NCBI GenBank assembly: GCA_036566745.1
Contig: DATCVR010000187.1
Coordinates: 1-29,791 of the forward strand
Direction of reading: 5' to 3'
DNA from: DATCVR01 sp036566745
GTDB taxonomy: Bacteria > Actinomycetota > Actinomycetes > Jiangellales > Jiangellaceae
Length of the DNA: 29,791 nt
In this document: piece by piece, positions 5,077 to 13,259 of the stretch
How positions within the stretch are numbered: the stretch's first letter is position 1
How the letters are laid out: each line of letters starts with the position of its first letter
Position numbers and translations under genes: made by a program
The notes under the pieces: generated by a model
The model's input: only the letters and a program-made list of their open reading frames with translations
What the model was told of the DNA's origin: nothing
Database searches by the model: none

Positions 5077-6549
5077 ATGAACGGCGCAGGCTTCGTCATG
5101 GCTCTTGTCGCATTGCTCTTCGGCATGGTCATCGGCGCATTACTCATGCGGGTGCGGGCGGCCACGATGGTCGCCGAGCGCGACGCCGCGCGGGCCGAGC
5201 GCGACTCGATGCGGGCCGAACGCACCACCTTGCTCGCGGGCCGCGACGAGGCCGAACAGGGGCTGCGCCGGTCCCAGGCACAGCAGGCTCGTCTCGAGAC
5301 CGAGCTCACCCATGCGCGCAGCTCGGCCGACGAGAAGCTGGCCATGCTCCGGGCCGAGCAGGAGCGGCTGGGCCAGGAGTTCGAGCGGCTCTCGGCGGCG
5401 GCGCTCCGGCAGAACCGCGACGAGTTCCTGCAGCTCGCCGGCGAGCGGTTCAAGTCCTCCGAGGAGCGCGCCAGCGCCGAGCTCGAGAAGCGCCGCACCG
5501 CCATCGAGGCGCTCGTCAAGCCGCTCTCCGAGCAGCTGGGCAAGGTCGAGCAACAGGCCAATCTGCTCGAGCGCAACCGCGCCGACGCCTACGCCGAGCT
5601 ACGCGAGCAGGTCAAGGGCATGAGCACCACCTCCGAGCAGCTCCGCACCGAGACCAGCCAGCTGGTGGCGGCGCTGCGTGCGCCCCAGGTGCGAGGTCGC
5701 TGGGGCGAGCTCCAGCTGCGCCGCGTCGTCGAGTCCGCGGGCATGCTCGAGCACGTCGACTTCTCCGAGCAGGAGTCGGCCACCACAGCTGACGGCACGC
5801 TCCGCCCCGATCTGGTGATCCGGCTGGCCGGTGGCAAGAACGTCGTCATCGACTCCAAGGTCGCCTTCAACGGGTACCTCGAGGCGATGGAGGCCCGAGA
5901 CGAGGCCACCCACCGCGCGCGCATCGACGCACACGCCCGGCATCTCAAGACCCACATCGACTCCCTCGGGGCCAAGAAGTACTGGGACCAGTTCAGCCCG
6001 TCGCCCGAGTTCGTCATCATGTTCGTCCCGGCCGAGGTCTTCCTCAACGCCGCCCTCGAGCGTGACCCGACGCTGCTCGAGCACGCCTTCGCCCGCAACG
6101 TCGTCATCGCTACCCCGGCCACCCTGGTCGCCATGCTGCGCACGGTCGCCTACACCTGGCGCCAAGAGGCGCTGGCCGAGAACGCCCAGCAGGTCCTCGA
6201 TCTCGGCAAGGAGCTGCACAGTCGGCTGTCCACCATGGGCTCCCACCTCGCCAAGCTCGGGCGCCAGCTCGACGGCGCGGTCAAGGCCTACAACGAGGGC
6301 GTCAGCTCACTCGAGAGCCGCGTGCTGGTCACTGCGCGTCGCATGGCCGATCTCAAGGTCGTCAGCACCGATCTAGAGGCACCCGCGCAGATCGAACGCG
6401 TCGCCCGCCAGGTCCAGGCACCCGAGCTCATGGCCTCCGCCGACGACGCTCTCGTGGCCATCGAGGACATCGCCATCGACGGCCGGTTCGGCGTCGACGC
6501 AGACGGCTCTCGCCCGACTCGGTCACGTCGCGACGGCACCACCGGCTGA
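5077..6549 (+). CDS. rmuC: RmuC-family DNA recombination protein
   Basis: 490 residues from ATG 5077 with GGAG four bases upstream. A single N-terminal membrane helix (residues about 5-26, FVMALVALLFGMVIGALL) is followed by a long Ala/Arg/Glu-rich coiled coil (about 30-210). The conserved RmuC domain then starts at RGRWGELQLRRVVESAGML and includes RPDLVIRLAGGKNVVIDSKVAFNGYLEA, with D and K of a PD-(D/E)xK-like nuclease fold, and SPEFVIMFVPAE. E. coli RmuC limits inversions at short inverted repeats; the biochemical activity is inferred. Length and layout are normal. Confidence 0.93.
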   Translation: MNGAGFVMALVALLFGMVIGALLMRVRAATMVAERDAARAERDSMRAERTTLLAGRDEAEQGLRRSQAQQARLETELTHARSSADEKLAMLRAEQERLGQEFERLSAAALRQNRDEFLQLAGERFKSSEERASAELEKRRTAIEALVKPLSEQLGKVEQQANLLERNRADAYAELREQVKGMSTTSEQLRTETSQLVAALRAPQVRGRWGELQLRRVVESAGMLEHVDFSEQESATTADGTLRPDLVIRLAGGKNVVIDSKVAFNGYLEAMEARDEATHRARIDAHARHLKTHIDSLGAKKYWDQFSPSPEFVIMFVPAEVFLNAALERDPTLLEHAFARNVVIATPATLVAMLRTVAYTWRQEALAENAQQVLDLGKELHSRLSTMGSHLAKLGRQLDGAVKAYNEGVSSLESRVLVTARRMADLKVVSTDLEAPAQIERVARQVQAPELMASADDALVAIEDIAIDGRFGVDADGSRPTRSRRDGTTG

Positions 6550-6650
6550 CCGAGCCGCTCCACTGCAGGGACGATCGATCACCTGGTACCGGAGGACGAG
6601 CTGGCGCGGCGCCCGTCGCCGTATCCTGCTGATCGGACCCCGGAGGAGCA

Positions 6651-7076
6651 ATGGCTGATCTTCCCGCCCGACGCGACGACCAACGCGCGAGCGATTCCGA
6701 CCGCGATGTCGTGGCCGGCGATCTCCGCGATGCCTTCGGCGAGGGACGGCTCGACCCGGACGAGTACCAACGCCGCCTCGACGCCGTCTGGCAGTCGCGC
6801 ACCTACGGCGAGCTCGACCGGCTGACCGCCGACCTCCCGGAGCCCACGAAGCGCGTGCACGAGGCTGCGGCAGCCGAGAAGCGCAAGAACGACATCTCCG
6901 AGTACATCGGCGAGTGGCAGGGCTGGCTCGTCGGCGCCTTCATCATGACCGGCATCTGGTTCTTCACGAACCTCGGCGACGACCACTGGGGCAACTTCTG
7001 GCCCGGGATTCCGCTGGGCATCTGGGCGGTCATCCTCATCGCCGGCGCGTTCGGCGCGGGCGGCAGCAAGAAGTAG
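6651..7076 (+). CDS. DUF1707 (SHOCT-like) small membrane protein
   Basis: 141 residues from ATG 6651 with a strong GGAGGAG upstream. The N-terminal DUF1707 domain (about residues 12-62) shows ASDSDRDVVAGDLRDAFGEGRLDPDEYQRRLDAVWQSRTYGEL, an actinobacterial helix-hairpin module. After a charged helix (KRVHEAAAAEKRKN) come two hydrophobic segments, WLVGAFIMTGIWFF and PGIPLGIWAVILIAGAFGAG, with HWGNFWP in the loop. This is the 2TM_domain-type architecture. Role unknown; members are often near envelope genes. Two further DUF1707 proteins lie at 13260-14686. Convergent with ispH. Confidence 0.88.
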   Translation: MADLPARRDDQRASDSDRDVVAGDLRDAFGEGRLDPDEYQRRLDAVWQSRTYGELDRLTADLPEPTKRVHEAAAAEKRKNDISEYIGEWQGWLVGAFIMTGIWFFTNLGDDHWGNFWPGIPLGIWAVILIAGAFGAGGSKK

Positions 7077-7191
7077 CCGCGCACACCAGCCATCGCGGGC
7101 CGGCGAGCGGATCGTTGGACACCCCTAGGGCTTCCCGCGCATCACGAGGCCTGCAGGGCTGCCGGGGCAGGGAATCAGGTGGTGAACGTGA

Positions 7192-8157
7192 TCATTCCGC
7201 AGCGGCGGCGGCCTTCAGATCGCGGCGCAGCTCGCGCGGGAGCGAGAAGATCAGCGACTCCTCGGTGGTGCGGTGCTCCTGGACGTTCGGGAAGCCACGC
7301 TCGGCCAGCCAGCCGACCACGCCGCTGACCAGCTCCTCCGGCACCGATGCGCCGCTGGTCAGGCCTACCGTCGTGACACCTTCGAGCCACGCCTCGTCGA
7401 TCTCGGAGGCGTCGTCGACCCGGTACGCCGCGTCGGCGCCCGCGTCGATTGCGACCTCGACCAGGCGCACCGAGTTGGAGGAGTTCGCCGACCCGACCAC
7501 CAGCACCAGTTCGGACTCGGCGGCGATCTCCTTGACCGCGACCTGGCGGTTCTGCGTGGCGTAACAGATGTCGTCGCTCGGCGGGCTGATCAGGGCGGGG
7601 AAGCGCTCACGCAGGCGGTTGACCGTGTCGTAGGTCTCGTCGACCGACAGCGTGGTCTGGGACAGCCACACCACCCTCGACGGATCGCGCACCTCGACGT
7701 CGGCCACGTCGTCCGGGCTCTGGACCAGCTGGATGTGTTCGGGTGCCTCGCCCGCGGTGCCCTCGACCTCTTCGTGGCCCTCGTGCCCGATCAGGATGAT
7801 GTCGAGATCGTCCTTGGCGAAGCGTCGCGCCTCGTTGTGGACCTTGGTGACGAGCGGGCAGGTGGCGTCGATGGTGCGGAGCCCGCGCTGACCCGCCTCG
7901 TCGTGGACCATCGGCGACACGCCATGTGCCGAGAAGACCACGAGCGCGCCCTCGGGAACCTCGGCCAGCTCCTCGACGAAGATAGCGCCGCGCTGCTCCA
8001 GGGTCTCGACGACGTGACGGTTGTGGACGATCTGCTTGCGGACGTAGACCGGCGGTCCGTAGTGGTCGAGTGCCTTCTCGACGGTGACGACCGCGCGGTC
8101 GACGCCGGCGCAGTAACCACGTGGCGCGGCGAGCAGGACGCGACCCTCAGCACTCAT
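7192..8157 (-). CDS. ispH: 4-hydroxy-3-methylbut-2-enyl diphosphate reductase (IspH/LytB)
   Basis: 321 residues from ATG 8157. This enzyme makes IPP and DMAPP from HMBPP in the last step of the MEP isoprenoid pathway, using a [4Fe-4S] cluster. The three cluster cysteines are present in GYCAGV (Cys16), DATCPLV and CYATQNRQ. Also conserved are HNRHVVETL, SAHGVSP, GHEGHEEVEGT and GSANSSNSVRLVE with the substrate-binding Ser/Asn cluster. The minus frame continues upstream for hundreds of codons across xseA, but those are shadow codons. It is divergent from xseA with about 50 bp between starts. The isoprenyl diphosphate synthase at 28613 would use products of this pathway. Confidence 0.96.
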   Translation of the reverse strand: MSAEGRVLLAAPRGYCAGVDRAVVTVEKALDHYGPPVYVRKQIVHNRHVVETLEQRGAIFVEELAEVPEGALVVFSAHGVSPMVHDEAGQRGLRTIDATCPLVTKVHNEARRFAKDDLDIILIGHEGHEEVEGTAGEAPEHIQLVQSPDDVADVEVRDPSRVVWLSQTTLSVDETYDTVNRLRERFPALISPPSDDICYATQNRQVAVKEIAAESELVLVVGSANSSNSVRLVEVAIDAGADAAYRVDDASEIDEAWLEGVTTVGLTSGASVPEELVSGVVGWLAERGFPNVQEHRTTEESLIFSLPRELRRDLKAAAAAE

Positions 8158-8208
8158 ACGCCCATGGTAGGTGCACTCCGAGCGGCCGAGCCCGGTACGG
8201 TGCCGGAC

Positions 8209-9426
8209 GTGGCCCTCGACACATCCCCGGAGAATCCCGCACCCGTGCGGGTCATCTCGCAGGCCATCGGCCAATGGATCAATCGCCTCGGCCCGGTGTG
8301 GGTCGAGGGCCAGGTCGCCCAGCTCTCCCGGCGCCCCGGTACCCAGACCGCGTTCCTCACCCTGCGCGATCACGCCGCCGACCTGTCGTTGCAGGTCACC
8401 TGCCCGGTACGGGTGCTCGACTCGCTGGCCGTGCCGCTCTCCGAGGGTGCCCGGATCGTCGTCCACGCCAAGCCGTCCTGGTACTTCACGCGTGGCACGC
8501 TCTCCCTCGCCGCCGACGAGATCCGCCCGGTCGGGCTCGGCGAACTGCTGGCCCGCCTCGAGCGGCTGCGCTCGATCCTGGCCGCCGAGGGAGTCTTCGC
8601 CGCCGACCGCAAGCGCCCGCTGCCCTTCCTCCCCGGCGTCGTCGGGCTGATCTGCGGACGCGACTCCAAGGCCGAGCACGATGTCCTCGAGAACGCCCGG
8701 AGGCGCTGGCCGCGGGTGCGCTTCCGGGTGGAGCCGGTGGCCGTGCAGGGGACCAGCGCCGTCACCCAGGTCATGGAGGCGCTGCGCGCGCTCGATCGCG
8801 ACCCCGAGGTCGACGTGATCATCGTCGCCCGTGGCGGCGGATCGGTCGAGGATCTCCTGCCCTTCTCCGACGAGGCTCTGGTGCGCGCGGTCGCCGCCGC
8901 CCACACACCCGTCGTCAGCGCGATCGGCCACGAGAGCGACACGCCTCTGCTCGACCTGGTAGCCGACGTCCGCGCGTCCACCCCGACCGACGCCGCCAAG
9001 CGGGTCGTCCCCGACGTCGTCGACGAACTCGAACGCGTGGTCCGGGCTCGGGTCCGGATCCGCTCGGCACTGCGCCATCGCCTCGATCGCGAGCGCACGG
9101 GTCTCGACGCGATCCGGTCCCGCCCGGCGATCGCCGACCCCGCCTACGGCCTCCGGGTCCGCGCCGAGGACCTCCACGGCCTCCGCGATCGGGCCCGCCG
9201 CACCGTCCGTCACCTGCTCGATCGCGCCGCGGTCGAGATCGATCACACTCGCGCCCGGATCCGCGCGCTGTCCCCGGCAGCCACCCTCGAACGCGGCTAC
9301 GCCGTGGTGCAGCGCGCCGACGGCGGCGTGGTCCGCACACCGGACGACGTCCACCCCGGCGATCACGTGCGCGTGCTTGTCACCGGCGGCGAGTTCGGCG
9401 CGACGGTCGACCCGGCCAGCGCCTAG
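8209..9426 (+). CDS. xseA: Exodeoxyribonuclease VII large subunit
   Basis: 405 residues from GTG 8209, giving the usual MALDTSPENPAPVRVISQAIGQWI; an ATG at 8164 in frame would leave only six bases to the divergent ispH start, so it is less likely. The N-terminal OB fold VWVEGQVAQLSRRPGTQTAFLTLRD binds single-stranded DNA. The catalytic domain contains GVVGLICGRDSKAEHDVLENARRRWP, DVIIVARGGGSVEDLLPFSDEALVRAV, AIGHESDTPLLD and ADVRASTPTDAA. A coiled region and the C-terminal ERGYAVVQ segment finish it. With XseB it degrades single-stranded DNA in both directions. xseB follows after 10 bases. Confidence 0.95.
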   Translation: MALDTSPENPAPVRVISQAIGQWINRLGPVWVEGQVAQLSRRPGTQTAFLTLRDHAADLSLQVTCPVRVLDSLAVPLSEGARIVVHAKPSWYFTRGTLSLAADEIRPVGLGELLARLERLRSILAAEGVFAADRKRPLPFLPGVVGLICGRDSKAEHDVLENARRRWPRVRFRVEPVAVQGTSAVTQVMEALRALDRDPEVDVIIVARGGGSVEDLLPFSDEALVRAVAAAHTPVVSAIGHESDTPLLDLVADVRASTPTDAAKRVVPDVVDELERVVRARVRIRSALRHRLDRERTGLDAIRSRPAIADPAYGLRVRAEDLHGLRDRARRTVRHLLDRAAVEIDHTRARIRALSPAATLERGYAVVQRADGGVVRTPDDVHPGDHVRVLVTGGEFGATVDPASA

Positions 9427-9436
9427 GGTGCAAGGC

Positions 9437-9664
9437 ATGACCGCCGCCGAACCCACGTACGAGCAAGCCCGCGACGAACTCGTCCAGATCGTCGCCAAAC
9501 TCGAGGCCGGCGGCACCACCCTGGAGGAGTCGCTCGCGCTCTGGCAGCGCGGCGAGGAGCTGGCGGCCCTGTGCGAGCGCTACCTCGACGGTGCACGCGC
9601 CAAGCTCGACGCCGCGGGCGCCGATCAGCCCAGCGACGCCGCGAACTCCTCGAGCACCTCGTAG
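9437..9664 (+). CDS. xseB: Exodeoxyribonuclease VII small subunit
   Basis: 75 residues from ATG 9437. The whole protein matches the family: YEQARDELVQIVAKLEAGGTTLEESLALWQRGEELAALCERYLDGARAKLD, a two-helix hairpin that forms the stalk of the ExoVII complex with XseA. An in-frame ATG 20 codons upstream lies inside xseA and is not needed. Its last 40 bases overlap the end of the convergent DUF4245 gene (9625-9664), so the two transcripts are antisense at their 3' ends. Confidence 0.93.
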   Translation: MTAAEPTYEQARDELVQIVAKLEAGGTTLEESLALWQRGEELAALCERYLDGARAKLDAAGADQPSDAANSSSTS

Positions 9665-10152
9665 GGCTCGGTCCCCCGCACGATCGTCGCCACCCCGTCC
9701 TCGACCAGCACCAACGCACGGTCGGGGCTGCGGTCGTCCTCGACCATCCGCTGCCAGGTCGAGCCGTCCACGTCCACCTCGCCGTCGTCGGTGAACCCGG
9801 TCAGCTGGTCGTCGAGGAAGGACTGGATCTCGCCGTCGGACTGTTCGAGCCCGACGAAGCCCTCGTCGGGTGTGAGGAACCCCAGCCGCCAGCGATCGCC
9901 CGAGGGGTTGTCGGAGTGTTCGACGCTGGTGGCCCGCCAACCCTCGGGTGACGGAGTGGGTGCCGCGGGCTCGTAGGCGTATTCGTCGCGTACGAAACCG
10001 AGGACGTCGGTGTAGTCGACCGGGTCGGGCAGCCGCGCGTCGGGCTTCATCACCGTGAACGCGATGACCACGGCCGCCACCAGGCCGATGACGACCACCA
10101 GGCTGCGCACGGCGTCGCCGACGGTCTCGTTCCCTCGAGCTTTCGCGGCCAT
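9625..10152 (-). CDS. DUF4245 domain-containing membrane-anchored protein
   Basis: 175 residues from ATG 10152. A short basic start, then one membrane helix SLVVVIGLVAAVVIAFTVM (about residues 17-35), then an extracytoplasmic domain with DYTDVLGF, PEGWRATSVEHS, WRLGFLTPDEGFVGLEQSDG and TWQRMVEDDRSPDRALVLVEDGVATIVRGTE. This is the DUF4245 pattern as I know it, a conserved actinobacterial family often beside xseA/xseB and fumarase genes; function unknown. It starts 13 bases after modC and may be read from the mod operon, though its usual partners suggest that closeness is incidental. Confidence 0.85.
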   Translation of the reverse strand: MAAKARGNETVGDAVRSLVVVIGLVAAVVIAFTVMKPDARLPDPVDYTDVLGFVRDEYAYEPAAPTPSPEGWRATSVEHSDNPSGDRWRLGFLTPDEGFVGLEQSDGEIQSFLDDQLTGFTDDGEVDVDGSTWQRMVEDDRSPDRALVLVEDGVATIVRGTEPYEVLEEFAASLG

Positions 10153-10165
10153 GGCACCTATCGTC

Positions 10166-11221
10166 TCAGGCCGGGTAGACGCTGACCTCGCTGGCCTTGA
10201 CCGAGGCCCACACCAGCGAGCCCGGCGTCAATGCCAGGTCCGCCACGGCCAGCGGCGTGACGTCGGCCAGCAGCGCGACCTCACCGTCGACGGTGACCCG
10301 GGCGAGGTCGCCGTGGATCTCGACGTCCGACACCCGTCCTGGCCAGGCGTTGCGCGCCGACCCCTCCGGACGATGGCGGCTCAGGGTGACCGCCGTGGGC
10401 GCGAACGCGACGAACACCGGCCCGGTGGCCTCGTGGGCGAACGCCACCGAGGCCTGGGGCGACACCCGCGCGACGGTCCCGTGGGCGAGGCCACGCAACA
10501 GATTCAGGCCCACGAGCCGGGCGACGTAGTCGGTGCGCGGGTGCCGACTGAGCTCTGCCGGGCTGCCCTCCTGCACGACCTGCCCGTTCTCGAGCACGAC
10601 CACCCGCTCGCCGAGCACCATCGCCTCGAGTGGATCGTGGGTGACGAGCACCGTGCAGCCCTCGTACGCCGCCAGGTGCCGGCGCAGGTCGGCGCGCACC
10701 GCCGGGCGGGTTCCGGCGTCGAGGGCGGCCAGGGGCTCGTCGAGGAGCAGGAGTCGGGGCTCGACGATCAACGCCCGAGCCAGCGCCACCCGCTGGGCCT
10801 GACCGCCCGACAGCTCGTGCGGGCGGCTGCGGCGGTGTTCGGCCAGCCCCATCCGGTCGAGCCACCCGGCCGCCTTCCGCCGCGCCTGGTCGCGGGCCAC
10901 GCCACGTGCCCGCAGGCCGAATGCGACGTTCTCGAGCACCGAGAGCCGCGGGAAGAGCAGGTAGTCCTGCAGCACCATGCCGACGTGGCGGTCCTGTGAC
11001 CGGACGTGCCGCCTGGTCTGCGCGTCGGCCAGCAACGCGTCACCGAGACAGATGCTCCCGCCATCGATCTCCACCAGCCCGGCCAGCGCCGCGAGCACGG
11101 TCGACTTGCCGGCGCCGTTCGGTCCGAGCAGCGCCACCACCTCGCCGTCGCCGACCGCCAGGGCCGCGTCGAGCCGAAACGTCGACCCTCGCGTCACCTT
11201 CAGCTCCGCCTGCAGGCTCAT
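10166..11221 (-). CDS. modC: Molybdate-type ABC transporter ATP-binding protein
   Basis: 351 residues from ATG 11221 (ATGA overlap with modB). Walker A GPNGAGKS at residues 33-40, Q-loop VLQDYLLFPRLSVLENV, signature LSGGQAQRVALARAL, Walker B LLLLDEPLAALD and the switch His in LVTHDPLEAM are all present. A C-terminal TOBE/MOP region follows (FVAFAPTAVTLSRHRPEGSARN, then GDLARVTVDGEVALLADVTPLAV), typical of ModC, where it senses oxyanion. It energises uptake through ModB. Sulfate or tungstate transporters share this layout, but the TOBE regulator in the same operon supports molybdate/tungstate. Confidence 0.88.
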   Translation of the reverse strand: MSLQAELKVTRGSTFRLDAALAVGDGEVVALLGPNGAGKSTVLAALAGLVEIDGGSICLGDALLADAQTRRHVRSQDRHVGMVLQDYLLFPRLSVLENVAFGLRARGVARDQARRKAAGWLDRMGLAEHRRSRPHELSGGQAQRVALARALIVEPRLLLLDEPLAALDAGTRPAVRADLRRHLAAYEGCTVLVTHDPLEAMVLGERVVVLENGQVVQEGSPAELSRHPRTDYVARLVGLNLLRGLAHGTVARVSPQASVAFAHEATGPVFVAFAPTAVTLSRHRPEGSARNAWPGRVSDVEIHGDLARVTVDGEVALLADVTPLAVADLALTPGSLVWASVKASEVSVYPA

Positions 11222-12021
11222 CGCCCACCCACCCACCGCTCGCGCAACGCCACGAGGATCGTCACCGACACCACGATCATGAGCAGGCTCAGCACGATCG
11301 CGGTGTCCGTGTCGCCCGCGCCGATCGCGACGTAGGCCGCCAGGGGCAAGGTGCGGGTCGTGCCCGGGAAGCTGCCGGCGAAGGTGATGGTGGCACCGAA
11401 CTCCCCGAGCGCCCGCGCCCAGCACAGCACCGCGCCGGCCACCACGCCCGGGGCCACCGACGGCAGCGTGACTCGCCGGAACGTCGTCCAGCCGGAGGCG
11501 CCGAGGGTGGCCGCCACGTCGTCATAGCGCGGATCGGCGCTGCGCAGCGCCCCCTCGACCGCGACGACGAGGAATGGCATCGCCACGAACGACTGTGCCA
11601 GGACCACGCCGGCGGTGGTGAACGGCAGGTTCACGCCGAACGTCTCGTCCAGCCATCCCCCGACGACACTCTGCCGGCCGAACGCCACCAGCAGCGCCAC
11701 GCCACCGACCACGGGCGGCAGCACCAGCGGCACCGTCACGAAGCCACGCAACACGCCGCGGCCGGGAACGCGCCCGCGGGCCAGCACCCACGCCATAGGC
11801 ACCCCGCACACCACGCACACGGCGGTGGACACGGTGGCTGTGGTCAGCGACAGCCGCAGCGCCTCGAGCACCTCGGGCGAGCCGAGCACCTCGGGCAGCT
11901 GCCGCCAGGGTGCGCGGGCCGCCAGTCCGAGGAGCGGGATCAGCAGGATCGCCAGCCCGACCAGCGCCGGGACCACGAGTGCGATCGGCACGCGTGCGTC
12001 CGGGAGTCGACGCGGGCTCAC
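11218..12021 (-). CDS. modB: Molybdate-type ABC transporter permease
   Basis: 267 residues from GTG 12021, overlapping the modA stop by 4 bases. About five or six membrane helices are visible (for example LVVPALVGLAILLIPLLGL, GFVTVPLVLPPVVGGVALLVAF, IVLSLLMIVVSVTILVAL). The EAA loop that contacts the ATPase reads EGALRSADPRYDDVAATLGASGWTTFRRVTLP, with the conserved EAA-G position, followed by ARALGEFGATITFAGSFPGTTRTLPLA, the ModB-type ARALGEFGA motif. Forms the transmembrane channel with ModC and takes substrate from ModA. Confidence 0.9.
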   Translation of the reverse strand: MSPRRLPDARVPIALVVPALVGLAILLIPLLGLAARAPWRQLPEVLGSPEVLEALRLSLTTATVSTAVCVVCGVPMAWVLARGRVPGRGVLRGFVTVPLVLPPVVGGVALLVAFGRQSVVGGWLDETFGVNLPFTTAGVVLAQSFVAMPFLVVAVEGALRSADPRYDDVAATLGASGWTTFRRVTLPSVAPGVVAGAVLCWARALGEFGATITFAGSFPGTTRTLPLAAYVAIGAGDTDTAIVLSLLMIVVSVTILVALRERWVGGR

Positions 12022-12821
12022 GGAACCAGGAAGCCGGCCTCGCCGAGGACCGCCTGCCCTGCCTCTCCGGTGATGGCGTCGATCACCAGGCGGGCGGTGC
12101 CGGGGTTGGGCGCATCGGTCAACTCGACGATCGGATAGTCGTTGACCACGTCCGCGGACTCAGGGACGTCCACGCTCTCGACCGCAACGCCGGCCGCGAC
12201 CGCGTCGGTGCGGTAGACCAGCGCGGCGTCGGCCTCGCCGAGGGTCACCAGCGCCAAGGCCTCCTTGACGTCCGTGGCGTACGTGTCGGGCCGGGCCACG
12301 ACGTCGCCGGCCGCCAGCAGCGCCTCCGCCGCGGCACCGCACGGGACCTGTGGTTCGCAGACCGCGATCCGCGGCTCGTCGCGGGCCAGGTCGGCCAGCT
12401 CGGTGACATCGCCCGGATTGCCGGCCGGCACAACGAGCACCAGCGAGTTGCGAGCGAACACCGCGGGCTCACCGACCACGACACCCGCCTGCACGGCCTG
12501 GTCCATGGTGCGCTCGTCCGCCGTGGCGAGGACGTCCGCCCGGGCGCCGGAGATGACCTGCTCGACCAGCCCCGAGCTCGGACCGAAGGAGAACACGACG
12601 TCGAGACCGGGATGGCCGGCTTCGAGCCGATCGCCGAGAGCCTCGAACGACTCGGTCAGCGACGCTGCGGCCAGCACCGTGACGGTGCCGGTGACCTCGC
12701 CATTCGACACACCCGGCGTGGGGTCGTCCGTGTCCTGGCCGCCTCCCCCGCAGGCGGCCAGGAACACGGACACCAGGGCTCCCAGCCCCGCAACCCGAGT
12801 ACCCCGCAGCGCTGGGTTCAT
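12018..12821 (-). CDS. modA: Molybdate-binding lipoprotein (ModA family)
   Basis: 267 residues from ATG 12821. The signal peptide ends in lipobox LAAC (Cys24), followed by a Gly/Asp/Thr linker, so it is a membrane-anchored extracellular binding protein. The mature part begins VTVLAAASLTESFEALG, with the AAASL oxyanion-binding loop, then FSFGPSSGLVEQVISGARADVLATADERTMDQA, with the second Ser-rich loop and the ADV(F/L)A-x-A motif. NSLVLVVPAGNP and DAALVYRTDAVA are further ModA signatures. Start overlaps the end of the regulator gene (ATGA). Confidence 0.9.
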   Translation of the reverse strand: MNPALRGTRVAGLGALVSVFLAACGGGGQDTDDPTPGVSNGEVTGTVTVLAAASLTESFEALGDRLEAGHPGLDVVFSFGPSSGLVEQVISGARADVLATADERTMDQAVQAGVVVGEPAVFARNSLVLVVPAGNPGDVTELADLARDEPRIAVCEPQVPCGAAAEALLAAGDVVARPDTYATDVKEALALVTLGEADAALVYRTDAVAAGVAVESVDVPESADVVNDYPIVELTDAPNPGTARLVIDAITGEAGQAVLGEAGFLVP

Positions 12822-13222
12822 GCGCGTTCGGCTGGCAGGTCGACGACGACGTTGGTGGCCTTGACCGAGGCGATCGCCGCGACCCCGACGTCGAGTCCGA
12901 GCTCGTCGGCGGCCTCGCGGCTCATCAGCGACACCACGCGATGTGGGCCGGCCTGGATCTCGACCTGGGCCATCACGCCGTCCTTGCGCACGGCGGTGAC
13001 GATGCCGGGAAAGTGGTTGCGGGCGGACTGGCGCGGAGCGGGCAGCGCGGACTCCGACGGCACGATCTCGCGCGCCACCCGGGCCACCTCGACGCCGTCG
13101 ACGACCATCCGGCCGGCCTCGTCGCGGCTGCTCGCCACCCGGCCCGAGTCGACCCAGCGGCGCAGGGAGTCGTCGCTCACACCGAGGAGGCGAGCGGCGT
13201 CGGCGATCCGTAGTTGCGGCAC
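12818..13222 (-). CDS. Helix-turn-helix TOBE-domain protein, probable molybdate-responsive regulator
   Basis: 134 residues from GTG 13222. The N-terminal MerR/excisionase-like DNA-binding part reads QLRIADAARLLGVSDDSLRRWVDSGRVASSRDEAGRMVVDGVEVARVARE. The C-terminal TOBE domain (about residues 66-130) includes RNHFPGIVTAVRKDGVMAQVEIQAGPHRVVSLMSREAADELGL and GVAAIASVKATNVVVDLP, the oxyanion-binding fold of ModE/Mop. It is first in a four-gene overlapping run with modABC. A perfect 12-bp palindrome lies 17 bases before its start, so autoregulation of the operon is a good guess. The bases before the GTG show only a weak ribosome binding site. Confidence 0.85.
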   Translation of the reverse strand: MPQLRIADAARLLGVSDDSLRRWVDSGRVASSRDEAGRMVVDGVEVARVAREIVPSESALPAPRQSARNHFPGIVTAVRKDGVMAQVEIQAGPHRVVSLMSREAADELGLDVGVAAIASVKATNVVVDLPAERA

Positions 13223-13238
13223 GGAACTGATGTTAACG

Positions 13239-13250
13239 CCGCAATTGCGG
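13239..13250. promoter_or_regulatory. Perfect palindrome CCGCAATTGCGG before the regulator-modABC operon
   Basis: A 12-bp perfect inverted repeat, flanked by GTTAAC, occupies the 37-bp gap between the upstream DUF1707/LiaF-like gene and the TOBE regulator. Position and AT-richer centre suit an operator of the adjacent regulator. No clear -35/-10 pair could be assigned with it. Confidence 0.4.
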
Positions 13251-13259
13251 AGTTGGGAG

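Noticed and set aside
7192..9519. 775-codon minus-strand frame through xseA into ispH
   Set aside because: The upstream part is antisense to xseA; IspH starts at 8157.
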